Shown here: one piece after another, positions 15,346-23,583 of the stretch
How the letters are laid out: every line of letters starts with the position of its first letter
Position numbering within the stretch: position 1 is the first letter of the stretch
From: Syntrophomonadaceae bacterium
GTDB lineage: Bacteria > Bacillota > Syntrophomonadia > Syntrophomonadales > Syntrophomonadaceae
NCBI GenBank assembly: GCA_012729835.1
Contig: JAAYCK010000039.1
Span: forward strand, 1 to 34,391
Direction: 5' to 3'
DNA: 34,391 bases
The notes under the pieces: model-generated
What the model saw: only the letters and a program-made list of their open reading frames with translations
What the model was told of the DNA's origin: nothing
Databases searched by the model: none
Made by a program: the position numbers and the translations under genes

Positions 15346-15371
15346 AAGAAGGGAGCATCGCTCCCCTTCTT
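15346..15371 (-). terminator. terminator after the 2-oxoacid oxidoreductase operon
   Basis: Arms 15346-15356 (AAGAAGGGAGC) and 15360-15371 (GCTCCCCTTCTT) pair with one bulged base around a 3-base loop. On the minus strand the hairpin lies 21 bases after the gamma-subunit stop and is followed by TAGTTTAAT. The stem is strong and the U tract weak. Confidence 0.7.
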
Positions 15372-15392
15372 GCTAATATTTATATTAATAAA

Positions 15393-15944
15393 CTATTGAT
15401 TATTCCTGGCCCATTCTACCCCCGTCATAAAAGCCTGACGATTTCTTTCAATAACTGCCGGCTTTTTCCCTTTAAATATGGCATCAAAGTGCTCCAGGGC
15501 TTCTTCGACCTTTACCGGACCGGTCATATGCAGGTAAGCGCCCAGCATTATCATATTGGCACCCCGTACATTACCCATGGCTTCTGCAATAGAATTGGCC
15601 GGTATCTGATAAACAGTCACATCCTCCCGCTCCGGCACCCGATCCACCAGTGAGGAATTAATTACAATAGTCCCGTTGGATTTTACCTTATTCTCAAATT
15701 TATCCAGCGAAGGTCGGTTCATGACCACAATAGAACCAGGATTTTCTGTCAGTGGTGAACTAATTTCTTCATCTGATATAGTTACTTGACAATTAGCGGT
15801 TCCTCCCCGCATCTCTGCACCGTAGGACGGTACCCAGGTTACTTCTTTACCTATACCCATTGCCGCATAAGCCAGGAACTGGCCCATTGCCAGAACTCCC
15901 TGACCGCCAAAGCCCGCAAATAAAATCTGTTGCTCGACTGCCAT
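15393..15944 (-). CDS. korC: 2-oxoacid:ferredoxin oxidoreductase, gamma subunit
   Basis: Gamma subunit (POR_gamma fold), 183 residues. It starts with the nucleotide-binding-like AGFGGQGVLAMGQFLA, followed by PSYGAEMRGGTANCQV, both hallmarks of Kor/Vor/Ior gamma chains. GAGGAAAA precedes the ATG. It is the last gene of the operon, 33 bases after the beta subunit, and is followed by a hairpin terminator. The split arrangement (delta, alpha, beta and gamma as separate genes) fits 2-oxoglutarate or branched-chain 2-oxoacid enzymes; sequence inspection alone does not fix the substrate, so the symbol is tentative. Confidence 0.88.
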   Translation of the reverse strand: MAVEQQILFAGFGGQGVLAMGQFLAYAAMGIGKEVTWVPSYGAEMRGGTANCQVTISDEEISSPLTENPGSIVVMNRPSLDKFENKVKSNGTIVINSSLVDRVPEREDVTVYQIPANSIAEAMGNVRGANMIMLGAYLHMTGPVKVEEALEHFDAIFKGKKPAVIERNRQAFMTGVEWARNNQ

Positions 15945-15977
15945 TTGTCTTTTTCCTCCCCAACACTTTCTAAGGCA

Positions 15978-16715
15978 CTATTCAACGCACTTGAATTCTC
16001 CCAGCGGATAAGTCGGGAACATCTTGTCTTCCATCCATTTCATAGCCTCCACCGGATTTAATCCCCAGTTGGTCGGACAAGTAGACAAGATCTCCACCAT
16101 ACTGAATCCCAAACCCCGCTGTTGAACCTCCAGGGCCTTTTTTATAGCCTTTTTAGTCTTCATCACATTTGCCGGGCTGTTTACTGCAGTACGGCAGATA
16201 TATGCCGCACCTTCATTGCCAGCCAGGAGTTCAGCCATATGCGCGGGATATCCTTCCCATTCTGCCTTGCGGCCATAGGGACATGTGGTGGCAACCTGCC
16301 CCAATAAGGTAGTGGGCGCCATCTGTCCTCCAGTCATACCGTAGAGGGTATTATTGATAAAGAAGGTGGTAATCTTCTCGCCGCGCAGGGAAGCGTGAAC
16401 AATTTCTCCCATGCCGATGGATGCCAGGTCTCCATCTCCCTGATAAGTAAATACAAAACGATCAGGCAATAACCTTTTAATAGCGGTTCCTATAGCGGGA
16501 GCCCTTCCATGGGCTGCCTCCAGGGTATCAAAATTGAAATAATCATAAGCTAAAACGGAGCATCCCACCGGGCAGATGCCGATGGTTTTTTCCCGAATAT
16601 CCATCTCATCCAGGCATTCAGCGATCAAGCGGTGTATAATACCATGAGTGCAGCCAGGGCAATAATGGAATTTATTATCCTGCAAGCTCTTGGGCTTTTG
16701 AAATACGGTTTTCAT
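15978..16715 (-). CDS. korB: 2-oxoacid:ferredoxin oxidoreductase, beta (TPP-binding) subunit
   Basis: Thiamine diphosphate-binding subunit, 245 residues. The cysteines CPGCTHG and ICPVGC near the N-terminus and the TPP/Mg motif GDGDLASIGMGE...NNTLYGMTGGQ are diagnostic. Pyruvate-type enzymes differ in subunit structure, so this is a Kor/Vor type. ATG at 16715 is preferred over one at 16721: it lies seven bases after GGGAGG and overlaps the alpha-subunit stop as ATGA, the usual coupling junction. Electrons from substrate oxidation pass to the ferredoxin-like delta subunit encoded upstream. Confidence 0.9.
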   Translation of the reverse strand: MKTVFQKPKSLQDNKFHYCPGCTHGIIHRLIAECLDEMDIREKTIGICPVGCSVLAYDYFNFDTLEAAHGRAPAIGTAIKRLLPDRFVFTYQGDGDLASIGMGEIVHASLRGEKITTFFINNTLYGMTGGQMAPTTLLGQVATTCPYGRKAEWEGYPAHMAELLAGNEGAAYICRTAVNSPANVMKTKKAIKKALEVQQRGLGFSMVEILSTCPTNWGLNPVEAMKWMEDKMFPTYPLGEFKCVE

Positions 16716-17770
16716 ATCCATCCCTCCCTGGCAGCAATATTTATAATCTGCCGGCTTATCTCCTCGGGGTTGGGGCTGATGCCGATACGGCCGTAGAATT
16801 CAACTGGAACCCGACCTTCAATGGCGAGCTTTATGTCCTCGATCATCTGTCCCATATTTATTTCAACAGATAAAAAACGTTTAGCTGTCTGCGCTGCTGA
16901 CTTGATAACATCGTCCGGGAATGGCCACAAGGTTATGGGACGGATTAGTCCTGCTTTGACTCCTTGCTTACGGGCTTCCGAAACCGACTTCTTAGCTATA
17001 CGTCCCATCAAGCCAAACGCAACTATAACTATGTCTGCATCTTCGATCATAAAAGTCTCAGCACGTTTACATTCTTGTTGAATCTTTTCATACTTTGCCT
17101 GAAGATGATGGTTTCTCTTTTCCAAAAAGTCACTGTCCAAATGGAGTGTGTTCATAACGTTGGGAGCCCGGTCTTTACAGCCGTTGGTTGCCCATGGTTT
17201 ATCAACAAATTCGGTAACTGGTTCCCGGACAGTAATGGGCTCCATCAAATTGCCCAGAGTCCCTTCTAACATGATCATGACCGGTATTCGATGGTAGTCT
17301 GCCCAGTAGAATGCCTGCATGGTCAGATCCATCATCTCTTGTACACCGGAAGGAGCCACAACTATTGTATGATAATCACCATGTCCGCCGCCGCGAGTAG
17401 CCTGGAAATAGTCGGCCTGGGAAGGCTGGATCCCGCCCAAACCCGGGCCGCCTCTTGATACATTCACTACCACACAGGGAAGTTCTCCTTCGGAAAGAAA
17501 AGAAATACCCTCCTGTTTCAAGCTGATGCCGGGACCCGATGAAGCAGTCATAACCCGAAAACCAGCAGATGAACCGCCATATACCATATTAATTGCTGCT
17601 AGTTCACTTTCGGCCTGAACAAATACTCCGCCGATGGTTGGCATTTTCCTTGCCATGTACTCAGCAATCTCACTGGAAGGCGTGATAGGATATCCGAAAA
17701 AACCACGGCATCCGGCCAATATTGCGCCCTCCGCCAATGCTTCATTACCTTTCATTAAAACCCGGTCCAT
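16712..17770 (-). CDS. korA: 2-oxoacid:ferredoxin oxidoreductase, alpha subunit
   Basis: Alpha subunit, 352 residues, with the pyrimidine-binding domain first (GNEALAEGAILAGCRGFFGYPITPSSEI) and FVQAESELAAINMVYG containing the conserved Glu that activates TPP. TASSGPGISLKQEGI and the later YGRIGISPNP are also typical. Length and motifs fit VorB/KorA chains without a fused gamma domain. It begins four bases after the ferredoxin gene and overlaps the beta gene by the ATGA junction. It probably acts in the cytoplasm in oxidative decarboxylation or, with reduced ferredoxin, in reductive carboxylation of 2-oxoacids. Confidence 0.9.
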   Translation of the reverse strand: MDRVLMKGNEALAEGAILAGCRGFFGYPITPSSEIAEYMARKMPTIGGVFVQAESELAAINMVYGGSSAGFRVMTASSGPGISLKQEGISFLSEGELPCVVVNVSRGGPGLGGIQPSQADYFQATRGGGHGDYHTIVVAPSGVQEMMDLTMQAFYWADYHRIPVMIMLEGTLGNLMEPITVREPVTEFVDKPWATNGCKDRAPNVMNTLHLDSDFLEKRNHHLQAKYEKIQQECKRAETFMIEDADIVIVAFGLMGRIAKKSVSEARKQGVKAGLIRPITLWPFPDDVIKSAAQTAKRFLSVEINMGQMIEDIKLAIEGRVPVEFYGRIGISPNPEEISRQIINIAAREGWI

Positions 17771-17774
17771 GCCC

Positions 17775-17990
17775 TCACTCCTTCTCCACTGTAATAACCA
17801 GATCCGGGCACATCAACCCGCATATAGCGCAGCCCGTACAACTCTCTGGTTTTGTCAGGACTACCGGGTGATAACCCAGAATATTGATACTTTCATTGTC
17901 GAATTCCAAAACATCCCGCGGGCAAAACTCAATGCACAGCCCACATGCCTTGCAGCGGTCTTCCACAAAATGTACCGTGCCTTTGGCCAT
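17775..17990 (-). CDS. korD: 2x[4Fe-4S] ferredoxin-like delta subunit
   Basis: A 71-residue bacterial-type ferredoxin with two clusters: CKACGLCIEFCP and CTGCAICGLMCP. It is the delta subunit of the 2-oxoacid oxidoreductase encoded directly downstream, taking electrons from the TPP/Fe-S core to free ferredoxin. ATG at 17990 follows AAGGAGG; a longer frame to 18023 would overlap the P-loop gene and adds a basic tail not seen in the family. It lies 14 bases after the P-loop ATPase gene. Confidence 0.92.
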   Translation of the reverse strand: MAKGTVHFVEDRCKACGLCIEFCPRDVLEFDNESINILGYHPVVLTKPESCTGCAICGLMCPDLVITVEKE

Positions 17991-18004
17991 TAACCTATTC
18001 CTCC

Positions 18005-18673
18005 TTATGAGATACCTAGCCAATCAGGTCTGAAATGAAGTGACAATTTATAGATAATGTCACTATACTCCGGTTGAAGTTCGTTAAATAGTTTTTCTTC
18101 CACGGTAAGATAACGTACAGTGAGCCCCATTATCTGAGCCCATTCTAGAACTTTGCCATGGCCTTCCCTGACTGTTTCAGGTGTAGTTTCTTCAACCAGA
18201 TTTGGATTGCTGATTATGCCTGTAAATGAAACTCTACTGGATTGCTCCAGCATTTCTTTCAGTGCGATCAAGTCATCCAAACTCCCGGCAAAAGGCCGGT
18301 ATGGATTAACCACCAGCATAAATTCGTAGGGCCTGTCCAGTATATAAGAGCGCAGGTACCCCATTACTAAAACTCCGGACTCATCACCGCCTAGATCAAT
18401 AAATAGACTGTTATCCTGGCGGATACTGCTAATAATCTGCGGCGGTAATTGCGGGACGTCGCCAAAAGCTAAATCCCGTCTTGGTGCCAAGAGTTTGACC
18501 CCTTCCTTTTCCAGATCCTCTATCGCCAATCGTGAAGAAAAAAAAGGGTTGATCAGATCAACGTCGGCCAGAACGCTTTTCTCCCCTGCTCTGGCTTCCG
18601 CACGTGCAAAATTGAGAGCTATCTCAGTCTTGCCACTGCCCAATCCCCCGGCAAATATGATCAATTTCCCCAA
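18005..18673 (-). CDS. P-loop ATPase of SIMIBI type, function unknown, first gene of the kor operon
   Basis: A 222-residue nucleotide-binding protein. Walker A is GGLGSGKTE (9-17), a MinD/ParA/CobB-like switch follows as LADVDLINPFFSSR, and Walker B is probably LFIDLGGDESG. The DxDxxNP pattern points to the SIMIBI class. No partner-binding domain is evident. The likely start is TTG at 18673 with AAGGGG ten bases upstream. It sits 14 bases before the ferredoxin subunit and is the leading gene of the operon, so a role in assembly or regulation of the oxidoreductase is suggested by position only. Confidence 0.78.
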   Translation of the reverse strand: MGKLIIFAGGLGSGKTEIALNFARAEARAGEKSVLADVDLINPFFSSRLAIEDLEKEGVKLLAPRRDLAFGDVPQLPPQIISSIRQDNSLFIDLGGDESGVLVMGYLRSYILDRPYEFMLVVNPYRPFAGSLDDLIALKEMLEQSSRVSFTGIISNPNLVEETTPETVREGHGKVLEWAQIMGLTVRYLTVEEKLFNELQPEYSDIIYKLSLHFRPDWLGIS

Positions 18674-18709
18674 GGCTCAAGCCCCTTATAAAATAATCTT
18701 ATTCAGTAC

Positions 18710-18736
18710 TTTATAACAGCTAGCATTGAAAATCAA
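18710..18736 (-). promoter_or_regulatory. probable promoter of the kor operon
   Basis: On the minus strand TTGATT (18736-18731) and TATAAA (18715-18710) are spaced by 15 bases, and the -10 is extended (TGTTATAAA). Transcription would begin near 18703, about 30 bases before the TTG start. The short spacing makes the -35 uncertain; the extended -10 is the better evidence. Confidence 0.4.
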
Positions 18737-18848
18737 CCAAAATATTTGATTTTTCGAGATTTTTGAGGGGGTAAAGTGGTTGGAAAATGATAGGTTCATT
18801 AAGCAGTATGCAAAAAGAATTAATTAAGCGGTTTGTTCCATAGTCTTA

Positions 18849-19691
18849 TTAAATGGTGGTCTGGTCAACCAGCAAATCGGAAAGGTCGTTGATAACACTT
18901 TCTATGGTATTCTCGTCCATTCCCAGCAACTCCATAGCGTTAGCGGACATAGGATACAGCATACCATCCACACCAATGCCAATTCCCATGGCAACACAAA
19001 TAGCATCGGCCAAATGTATAATAGCAGTCAACTTGGGATTAATAGTAGCTTTGTCGGGATCATGATGGAAGGCAATGGCTTCAACCATCTGGTCAGTCAG
19101 GTTCCATTTGGCAGCTACCTGGGATCCCACATCTGCGTGAGTAAAACCAAGTATTTCAGTTTCAACCTCATTAAAGGGTATTTCTCCTTGAGTGGCTCGT
19201 TCGACTACATCTATATATGATTCCTTCATAGTATTGTTTAGTATGACCTTCCCAATATCATGTAGAAGTCCAGCAGTATAGGCCAGGTCAAGAGCGGGGA
19301 ATTTTGCTTTACGGGCAATCAGTCGTGCTGCCATCGCACAACATTGAGAATGTCTCCAAAGCTCGCCATGCTCAAGCGCATATCCTGCCATCTCTTTATT
19401 TAGGATGTCGCTGACTGAAGCTGCAATAACTATACTGCGAATGGTTTTAAAACCCATGAAAACCACTGCGTCAGTAACAGTATTAATACGTCGTGTATAG
19501 CCGTAAAAAGCAGAGTTGGCAAGGCGCAGAACTCGCGCGGTAATAGCCTGGTCCTGGTTCAGGACGTTATTGATATCTTGAGCCGTGGAATCGGGATCAT
19601 CAGTAAGCTGAATAACCCGCGTAACTACCGTCGGGAAAGCAGGCAGATCATTCACTGCTTCAACAATTGATTCCAGACTTAACCGGGCCAT
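18849..19691 (-). CDS. HDOD domain protein
   Basis: A 280-residue protein made almost wholly of an HDOD domain (about 10-215), the HD-related output domain found in bacterial signalling proteins. It has the family's early LPAFPTVVTRVIQL and LRLANSAFYGY, then GLLHDIGK with an HD pair kept, and later FTHADVGSQVAAKWNL and IAFHHDP. Several HD metal ligands remain (HD in LLHDIG, HH in AFHHD), so an active phosphohydrolase is not excluded, although most HDOD proteins are thought not to be active. GGGGGA precedes the ATG. It follows an unknown gene by 18 bases and probably shares its transcript. The partner is unknown. Confidence 0.88.
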   Translation of the reverse strand: MARLSLESIVEAVNDLPAFPTVVTRVIQLTDDPDSTAQDINNVLNQDQAITARVLRLANSAFYGYTRRINTVTDAVVFMGFKTIRSIVIAASVSDILNKEMAGYALEHGELWRHSQCCAMAARLIARKAKFPALDLAYTAGLLHDIGKVILNNTMKESYIDVVERATQGEIPFNEVETEILGFTHADVGSQVAAKWNLTDQMVEAIAFHHDPDKATINPKLTAIIHLADAICVAMGIGIGVDGMLYPMSANAMELLGMDENTIESVINDLSDLLVDQTTI

Positions 19692-19709
19692 ACAAATCCC
19701 CCTACCTAG

Positions 19710-20144
19710 TTATCTCCAGTTATTGACCTTGCGTTCCAGAAAGCGCTTATAATCAAGCATCTCTCCGCTAATAGTAACCATCAGTCGCTCTATTTCCAGC
19801 GAGGATAGTGTTAGCTCCTCAGGATCTAACACTTGGACAACTCTGAGTTCTTCCCTGGCAGCGAATTTGACGGCATGTTCCATTGAATCAGCATTAAAAG
19901 TAACGATAACTGGTGCATAGGACATTTCCCTTCCGTTTATTTCATCATACACCGAGTATATCTCTTGGCTCATATCGATATCTTCGATAGCTATTCCTTG
20001 GATAGGGACATTTCGCATCAATGACACTTTATGCTGTCTGGTTTCTTCAGCGGCCTGTTCGGGACTTTTCCCGCCAAATAAGGTTCTCTTGGATCTTACA
20101 CTGTTAATAAAATCGAAGCGAACCCTTAATCGCAATATACTCAA
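19710..20144 (-). CDS. hypothetical protein paired with HDOD gene
   Basis: A 144-residue protein that I do not recognise. It has no membrane segment or clear motif. A basic N-terminus (MSILRLRVRFDFINSVRSKR) is followed by mixed alpha/beta-like sequence, with VTFNADSMEHAVKFAAREELRVVQVLDPEEL in the middle. The start is TTG at 20144 with GGGGGA upstream. It lies 57 bases after the CobT-like gene and 18 before the HDOD gene, so it may be part of a small signalling unit. No function should be assigned. Confidence 0.65.
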   Translation of the reverse strand: MSILRLRVRFDFINSVRSKRTLFGGKSPEQAAEETRQHKVSLMRNVPIQGIAIEDIDMSQEIYSVYDEINGREMSYAPVIVTFNADSMEHAVKFAAREELRVVQVLDPEELTLSSLEIERLMVTISGEMLDYKRFLERKVNNWR

Positions 20145-20201
20145 AAGATTTTCCCCCGATCCACTACGTAGAAATATCGTAAATTATGGTTAAGGTATTA
20201 T

Positions 20202-21188
20202 CTAATTATAAAATATTTCTGTACATTCAGCTAGAAAAAGGCCAAAGGTAGCTGCTAATCCCTCACCATAGTTTATGTCTAAATCAAACAATGGGCCCAG
20301 TCTCAATTGTTCCAAAATCATAGCATGTCCGATTTGATCCGACAGACTGGGTGCAATCAGGATCTCCGTTACCCTCTTGTCTAACCTAGCCGCCAGATAC
20401 CCTGCTACCGCAGTAACATAACCGTCCAGCATTATAGGAACCCTGTTTTCAGCCGCATTAGCAATGAATCCGACCATAGCAGCAATTTCCAAACCTCCGA
20501 ATCGTGCCAGCAGGTCAATTATATTATCGTGTTTTGGAGCCCGGTTGTTCAATGCTTGTTTTATAATATCGATTTTTCGTGCAATCACGTCGATGCCCGA
20601 TGATCCCCTGCCCACCAGTACGCTGGGTTCAGCTCCAGTAGCAGCAACCGCTATAGCTGCTGAACACAAGGTGTTTCCAATGCCTAACTCTCCAATTCCA
20701 ATTATATCAAAGTTTTTATCGCTTAAAATATACCAATAGTCCTGACCTGCAGTGATAGCCAGTCCTACCTCATCATAGGTCAAAGCATCACCCGCTATAA
20801 AATCACGGCTGTGACTGTTGACCCCGTAAGATATCAATTCGGCAGCCTTTGAGGAAAACCCTTCATATTTACCTGCAAATTCTACTTTCTCCATTTCATC
20901 CTTAATATCAACAGATATTGGCCTTGCTAAACCTACATCTAGTATGTATTCTCTTTTCCCTAAACGGCTGAGGATTCGAGTGGTTGGTGCCTCACCTGAT
21001 AAATGTTGTTCTACTAGCTTATTCGTTGACAAGGGTTCGTAATTGCTTAATTGGTGCAGACTTATTGCATGATCGGCAGCAAACAAGGCCATACCGTAAT
21101 TTTGGGCATGACAATTGAGACTACTCAGACGTTTATGCAGCATTTCCAGTTTTCCTAGACCGTGAAAAGGCATAAGGGTATGATCCAT
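20202..21188 (-). CDS. CobT-like nicotinate-nucleotide:base phosphoribosyltransferase
   Basis: A 328-residue protein resembling CobT, which activates the lower-ligand base of cobamides by transferring ribose phosphate from nicotinate mononucleotide. CobT landmarks include FAADHAIS, IGIGELGIGNTL (usually IGEMGIGNTT), VGRGSSG, GGLEIAAM, IMLDGYVTAVAG, IGHAMILEQL and YGEGLAA, which keeps the catalytic Glu of the usual LGEGTGA. ATG at 21188 is chosen because AAGGTGA lies five bases upstream; GTG at 21197 is less well placed. No other cobalamin gene is nearby. Deviations in the GEG and N-terminal motifs leave open a different base specificity. Confidence 0.8.
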   Translation of the reverse strand: MDHTLMPFHGLGKLEMLHKRLSSLNCHAQNYGMALFAADHAISLHQLSNYEPLSTNKLVEQHLSGEAPTTRILSRLGKREYILDVGLARPISVDIKDEMEKVEFAGKYEGFSSKAAELISYGVNSHSRDFIAGDALTYDEVGLAITAGQDYWYILSDKNFDIIGIGELGIGNTLCSAAIAVAATGAEPSVLVGRGSSGIDVIARKIDIIKQALNNRAPKHDNIIDLLARFGGLEIAAMVGFIANAAENRVPIMLDGYVTAVAGYLAARLDKRVTEILIAPSLSDQIGHAMILEQLRLGPLFDLDINYGEGLAATFGLFLAECTEIFYN

Positions 21189-21235
21189 CGATATCACCTT
21201 CGTTATACGGCTGACTAAGTAATAATAATACTTTA

Positions 21236-21958
21236 CTATGCCTTGTTTGCCTTAGCCATCTCTAATAACTTCTTCACTTCTTCATCTTTTAAATACCTGT
21301 ATTCGCCTGGCTGTAGTCCTTCCAGATCCAATCCGGAAAAGGCTACCCTTTTCAAATATATTACCGGGTGCCCAATAGCATCGCACATCCTGCGAACCTG
21401 CCGTTTTCGCCCTTCATGAATTTCTATTTGCATCAAAGTATCCCGGCTGTTCTGTTGTAATATTTTGACTTCAGCGGGTGCAGTTATACCATCATCAAGC
21501 ACCACGCCCTTTTTTAACTTGCTGACTTCTTCACTTTTAACTAGTCCCTTAACCTTTGCTACATATATTTTAGGCATCTCATAGCGGGGATGTATCATGA
21601 GATTGGCGAAATCACCATCATTAGTCATTAAAAGCAGACCTTCTGTATCAAAATCCAATCTTCCCACCGGATAAATTCGTTGTTTTATTTCTTTTACCAG
21701 TTCCATTACCGTTGGTCTGCCCTGGGGGTCCCAAACACTGCTTATATAGCCCGTTGGTTTATACAGTAATAGCGTAATCTTGTCTTCAATAGCTGGCATC
21801 CTACCATCCAAACATACTAGATCTTGTTCGGGATCGATGTCGAAGGCAGGTTTAACAATGACTTCCCCATTTACCTTGACCCTTCCCTGAACTATCAATT
21901 CTTCAGCATGCCTGCGGGATGCTGCTCCAGTCATAGCCAGATATCTAGCCAATCTCAA
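21236..21958 (-). CDS. rluB: rRNA pseudouridine synthase (RluB/RsuA family)
   Basis: A 240-residue pseudouridine synthase. An S4 RNA-binding domain is first (LARYLAMTGAASRRHAEELI...GRVKVNGE, about 3-50), then the catalytic domain with YPVGRLDFDTEGLLLMTNDG, where the first Asp after GRL is the nucleophile. GRKRQVRRMC near the C-terminus is also typical. In the Bacillus order rluB follows spmA-spmB; here fhs, an NlpC gene and folE lie between. The start is TTG at 21958 with GAGGGG seven bases upstream; a longer frame to 22054 adds non-family sequence. Confidence 0.92.
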   Translation of the reverse strand: MRLARYLAMTGAASRRHAEELIVQGRVKVNGEVIVKPAFDIDPEQDLVCLDGRMPAIEDKITLLLYKPTGYISSVWDPQGRPTVMELVKEIKQRIYPVGRLDFDTEGLLLMTNDGDFANLMIHPRYEMPKIYVAKVKGLVKSEEVSKLKKGVVLDDGITAPAEVKILQQNSRDTLMQIEIHEGRKRQVRRMCDAIGHPVIYLKRVAFSGLDLEGLQPGEYRYLKDEEVKKLLEMAKANKA

Positions 21959-22157
21959 ATAAAACCCCTCTTCCAGGATGAAACTAATTTTGCATAAAAC
22001 AAAAGGGCGAACTATGGTCATAGACCCTATTGAATTAGCCTTATTGATGACCATTCTACGCTAATCACCATAATTCCTTGTATCATTAGTCTGCTTGGTA
22101 GTTTTCTGTTATGATTACTTTAGTTACAAACAAGTATACATTTGGAGGCTTCTAGCA

Positions 22158-22730
22158 ATGGAAAAAAAGACAATCGACCGTAACAAAATACAAAACGCTG
22201 TTCTCATGATAATTGAAGCAATCGGTGAGGACCCTTCCCGTGAGGGTCTTCAGGATACGCCCCGTCGAGTCGCTGATCTATATGAGGAGGTTTTTTCCGG
22301 GCTGGACATTGACCCACATGATTTTTTACAGGTCTCCTTTACTGAATTCCATGACGAATTGGTATTAGTCAAGGACATCCCTATTTATTCTCTTTGTGAA
22401 CACCACCTGCTGCCCTTTTACGGAAAGGCTCACGTTGCTTATATACCCCGCGGGGGCAAGGTTGTTGGCATTAGTAAATTAGCCAGGGTCGCTGAAACAT
22501 ATGCTCACCGTCCGCAACTTCAAGAACGACTTACTTCACAGATAGCGGACTGTATCAATGATACCCTTAAGCCCTTCGGTGTAGCTGTCGTCATTGAAGC
22601 TGAACACATGTGCATGACTATGCGCGGGATAAGAAAACCCGGGGCAATGACAGTTACTTCTGCAGTTAGGGGCCTCTTTGAGACACGAAGCGAAACCAGG
22701 GCCGAGCTTTTCGCATTGATACGCAGTTAA
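22158..22730 (+). CDS. folE: GTP cyclohydrolase I
   Basis: GTP cyclohydrolase I, 190 residues, the first step of tetrahydrofolate synthesis. Zinc and active-site motifs are [43 protein letters not shown] and the C-terminal [16 protein letters not shown] lies nine bases before the ATG at 22158; upstream in-frame starts lack a ribosome site. The gene is transcribed alone and divergently from rluB. It would supply folate for formate-tetrahydrofolate ligase, encoded about 1.1 kb away. A hairpin plus T run follows. Confidence 0.94.
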   Translation: MEKKTIDRNKIQNAVLMIIEAIGEDPSREGLQDTPRRVADLYEEVFSGLDIDPHDFLQVSFTEFHDELVLVKDIPIYSLCEHHLLPFYGKAHVAYIPRGGKVVGISKLARVAETYAHRPQLQERLTSQIADCINDTLKPFGVAVVIEAEHMCMTMRGIRKPGAMTVTSAVRGLFETRSETRAELFALIRS

Positions 22731-22771
22731 CTTTTTAATGCAAGAACAAACATTTAATACGTCAAAAAAAA

Positions 22772-22811
22772 ACAATGGACATGTCAGAGGACCTACCCAT
22801 TGTAGTTTTTT
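22772..22811 (+). terminator. terminator between folE and the NlpC gene
   Basis: ACAATGG (22772-22778) pairs with CCATTGT (22797-22803), followed by AGTTTTTTAT on the plus strand. The loop is 18 bases and the stem 7 bp, so the fold is modest, but the T run is good and it lies 40 bases after folE. The preceding run of A could also let it act on the minus strand. Confidence 0.6.
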
Positions 22812-22827
22812 ATACACTATAATTTTG

Positions 22828-23583
22828 TTATTGTGCTAGAGAGACGTTAGCTCCATCTTTAGCATTGTTTTCTTCAGATGGTGCCGGTGCCGCAACGATT
22901 GGAGTATCTATAATACGCCTTGCGCCGTAATAATGAGCTGAATAATAAGAATCATATATGGATGAATAGCATACTCCTTTTCCACTACTGGAACTGGCAT
23001 GAATGAATTGTCCGGAACCCACATATATCCCTACATGCGTTATACCGTAAGAACCTGCGGTACCCTGGAACAATACCAGATCGCCGCATACAAGCTCTTC
23101 CTTGCTTACTACGGTACCCACCCCGGCCATACCTGCTGCTGTACGGGGCAATTGATACCCATATTGTTTGTAGCAATAACTCACAAAACCCGAGCAATCG
23201 AATCCGCCGGGACCAGAGCCGCCGTAACGATACGGTGTCCCTAAAAACTTAGCTCCAAACCCTATGATATCTTGTCCGCTAATACTCGAACCGGATCTAG
23301 AAACGACGGGCTGAGGAATAACATTGGGTGTTGCCGCCCGTGAAGGCGCGATACTGGTCTGGCCATTTACCAGCAGTTTCATACCTGGTTGCAACAGATT
23401 AGATTTCAGATGATTAAGGCTAACCAGCTTATCCACTGTAGTATTATTCTTTCGAGCTATACTCCAGAGGCTGTCCCCACTCTTTACCGTATAATATGTA
23501 CCGGCTCCTAAAACAATAGGGGCTAAAAACATTACCATTACACAACTTAGCAATAAAACCAATAAACTTTTTTTGGATACCAA
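22828..23583 (-). CDS. LysM and NlpC/P60 domain peptidoglycan hydrolase
   Basis: A secreted cell-wall hydrolase of 251 residues. A signal peptide (about 5-27, ending VLGAGT) is followed by one LysM domain (YTVKSGDSLWSIARKNNT, about 30-75), a Ser/Pro-rich linker and a C-terminal NlpC/P60 cysteine peptidase domain. Catalytic Cys lies in GGFDCSGF, His in THVGIYVG and the third polar residue in FIHASSS. It probably cleaves D-Glu-diamino acid bonds of peptide stems. The start is TTG at 23583, six bases after GGGAGG; an ATG at 23601 would put the ribosome site inside the gene. No c-di-AMP riboswitch was recognised upstream, although such genes often have one. Confidence 0.9.
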   Translation of the reverse strand: MVSKKSLLVLLLSCVMVMFLAPIVLGAGTYYTVKSGDSLWSIARKNNTTVDKLVSLNHLKSNLLQPGMKLLVNGQTSIAPSRAATPNVIPQPVVSRSGSSISGQDIIGFGAKFLGTPYRYGGSGPGGFDCSGFVSYCYKQYGYQLPRTAAGMAGVGTVVSKEELVCGDLVLFQGTAGSYGITHVGIYVGSGQFIHASSSSGKGVCYSSIYDSYYSAHYYGARRIIDTPIVAAPAPSEENNAKDGANVSLAQ

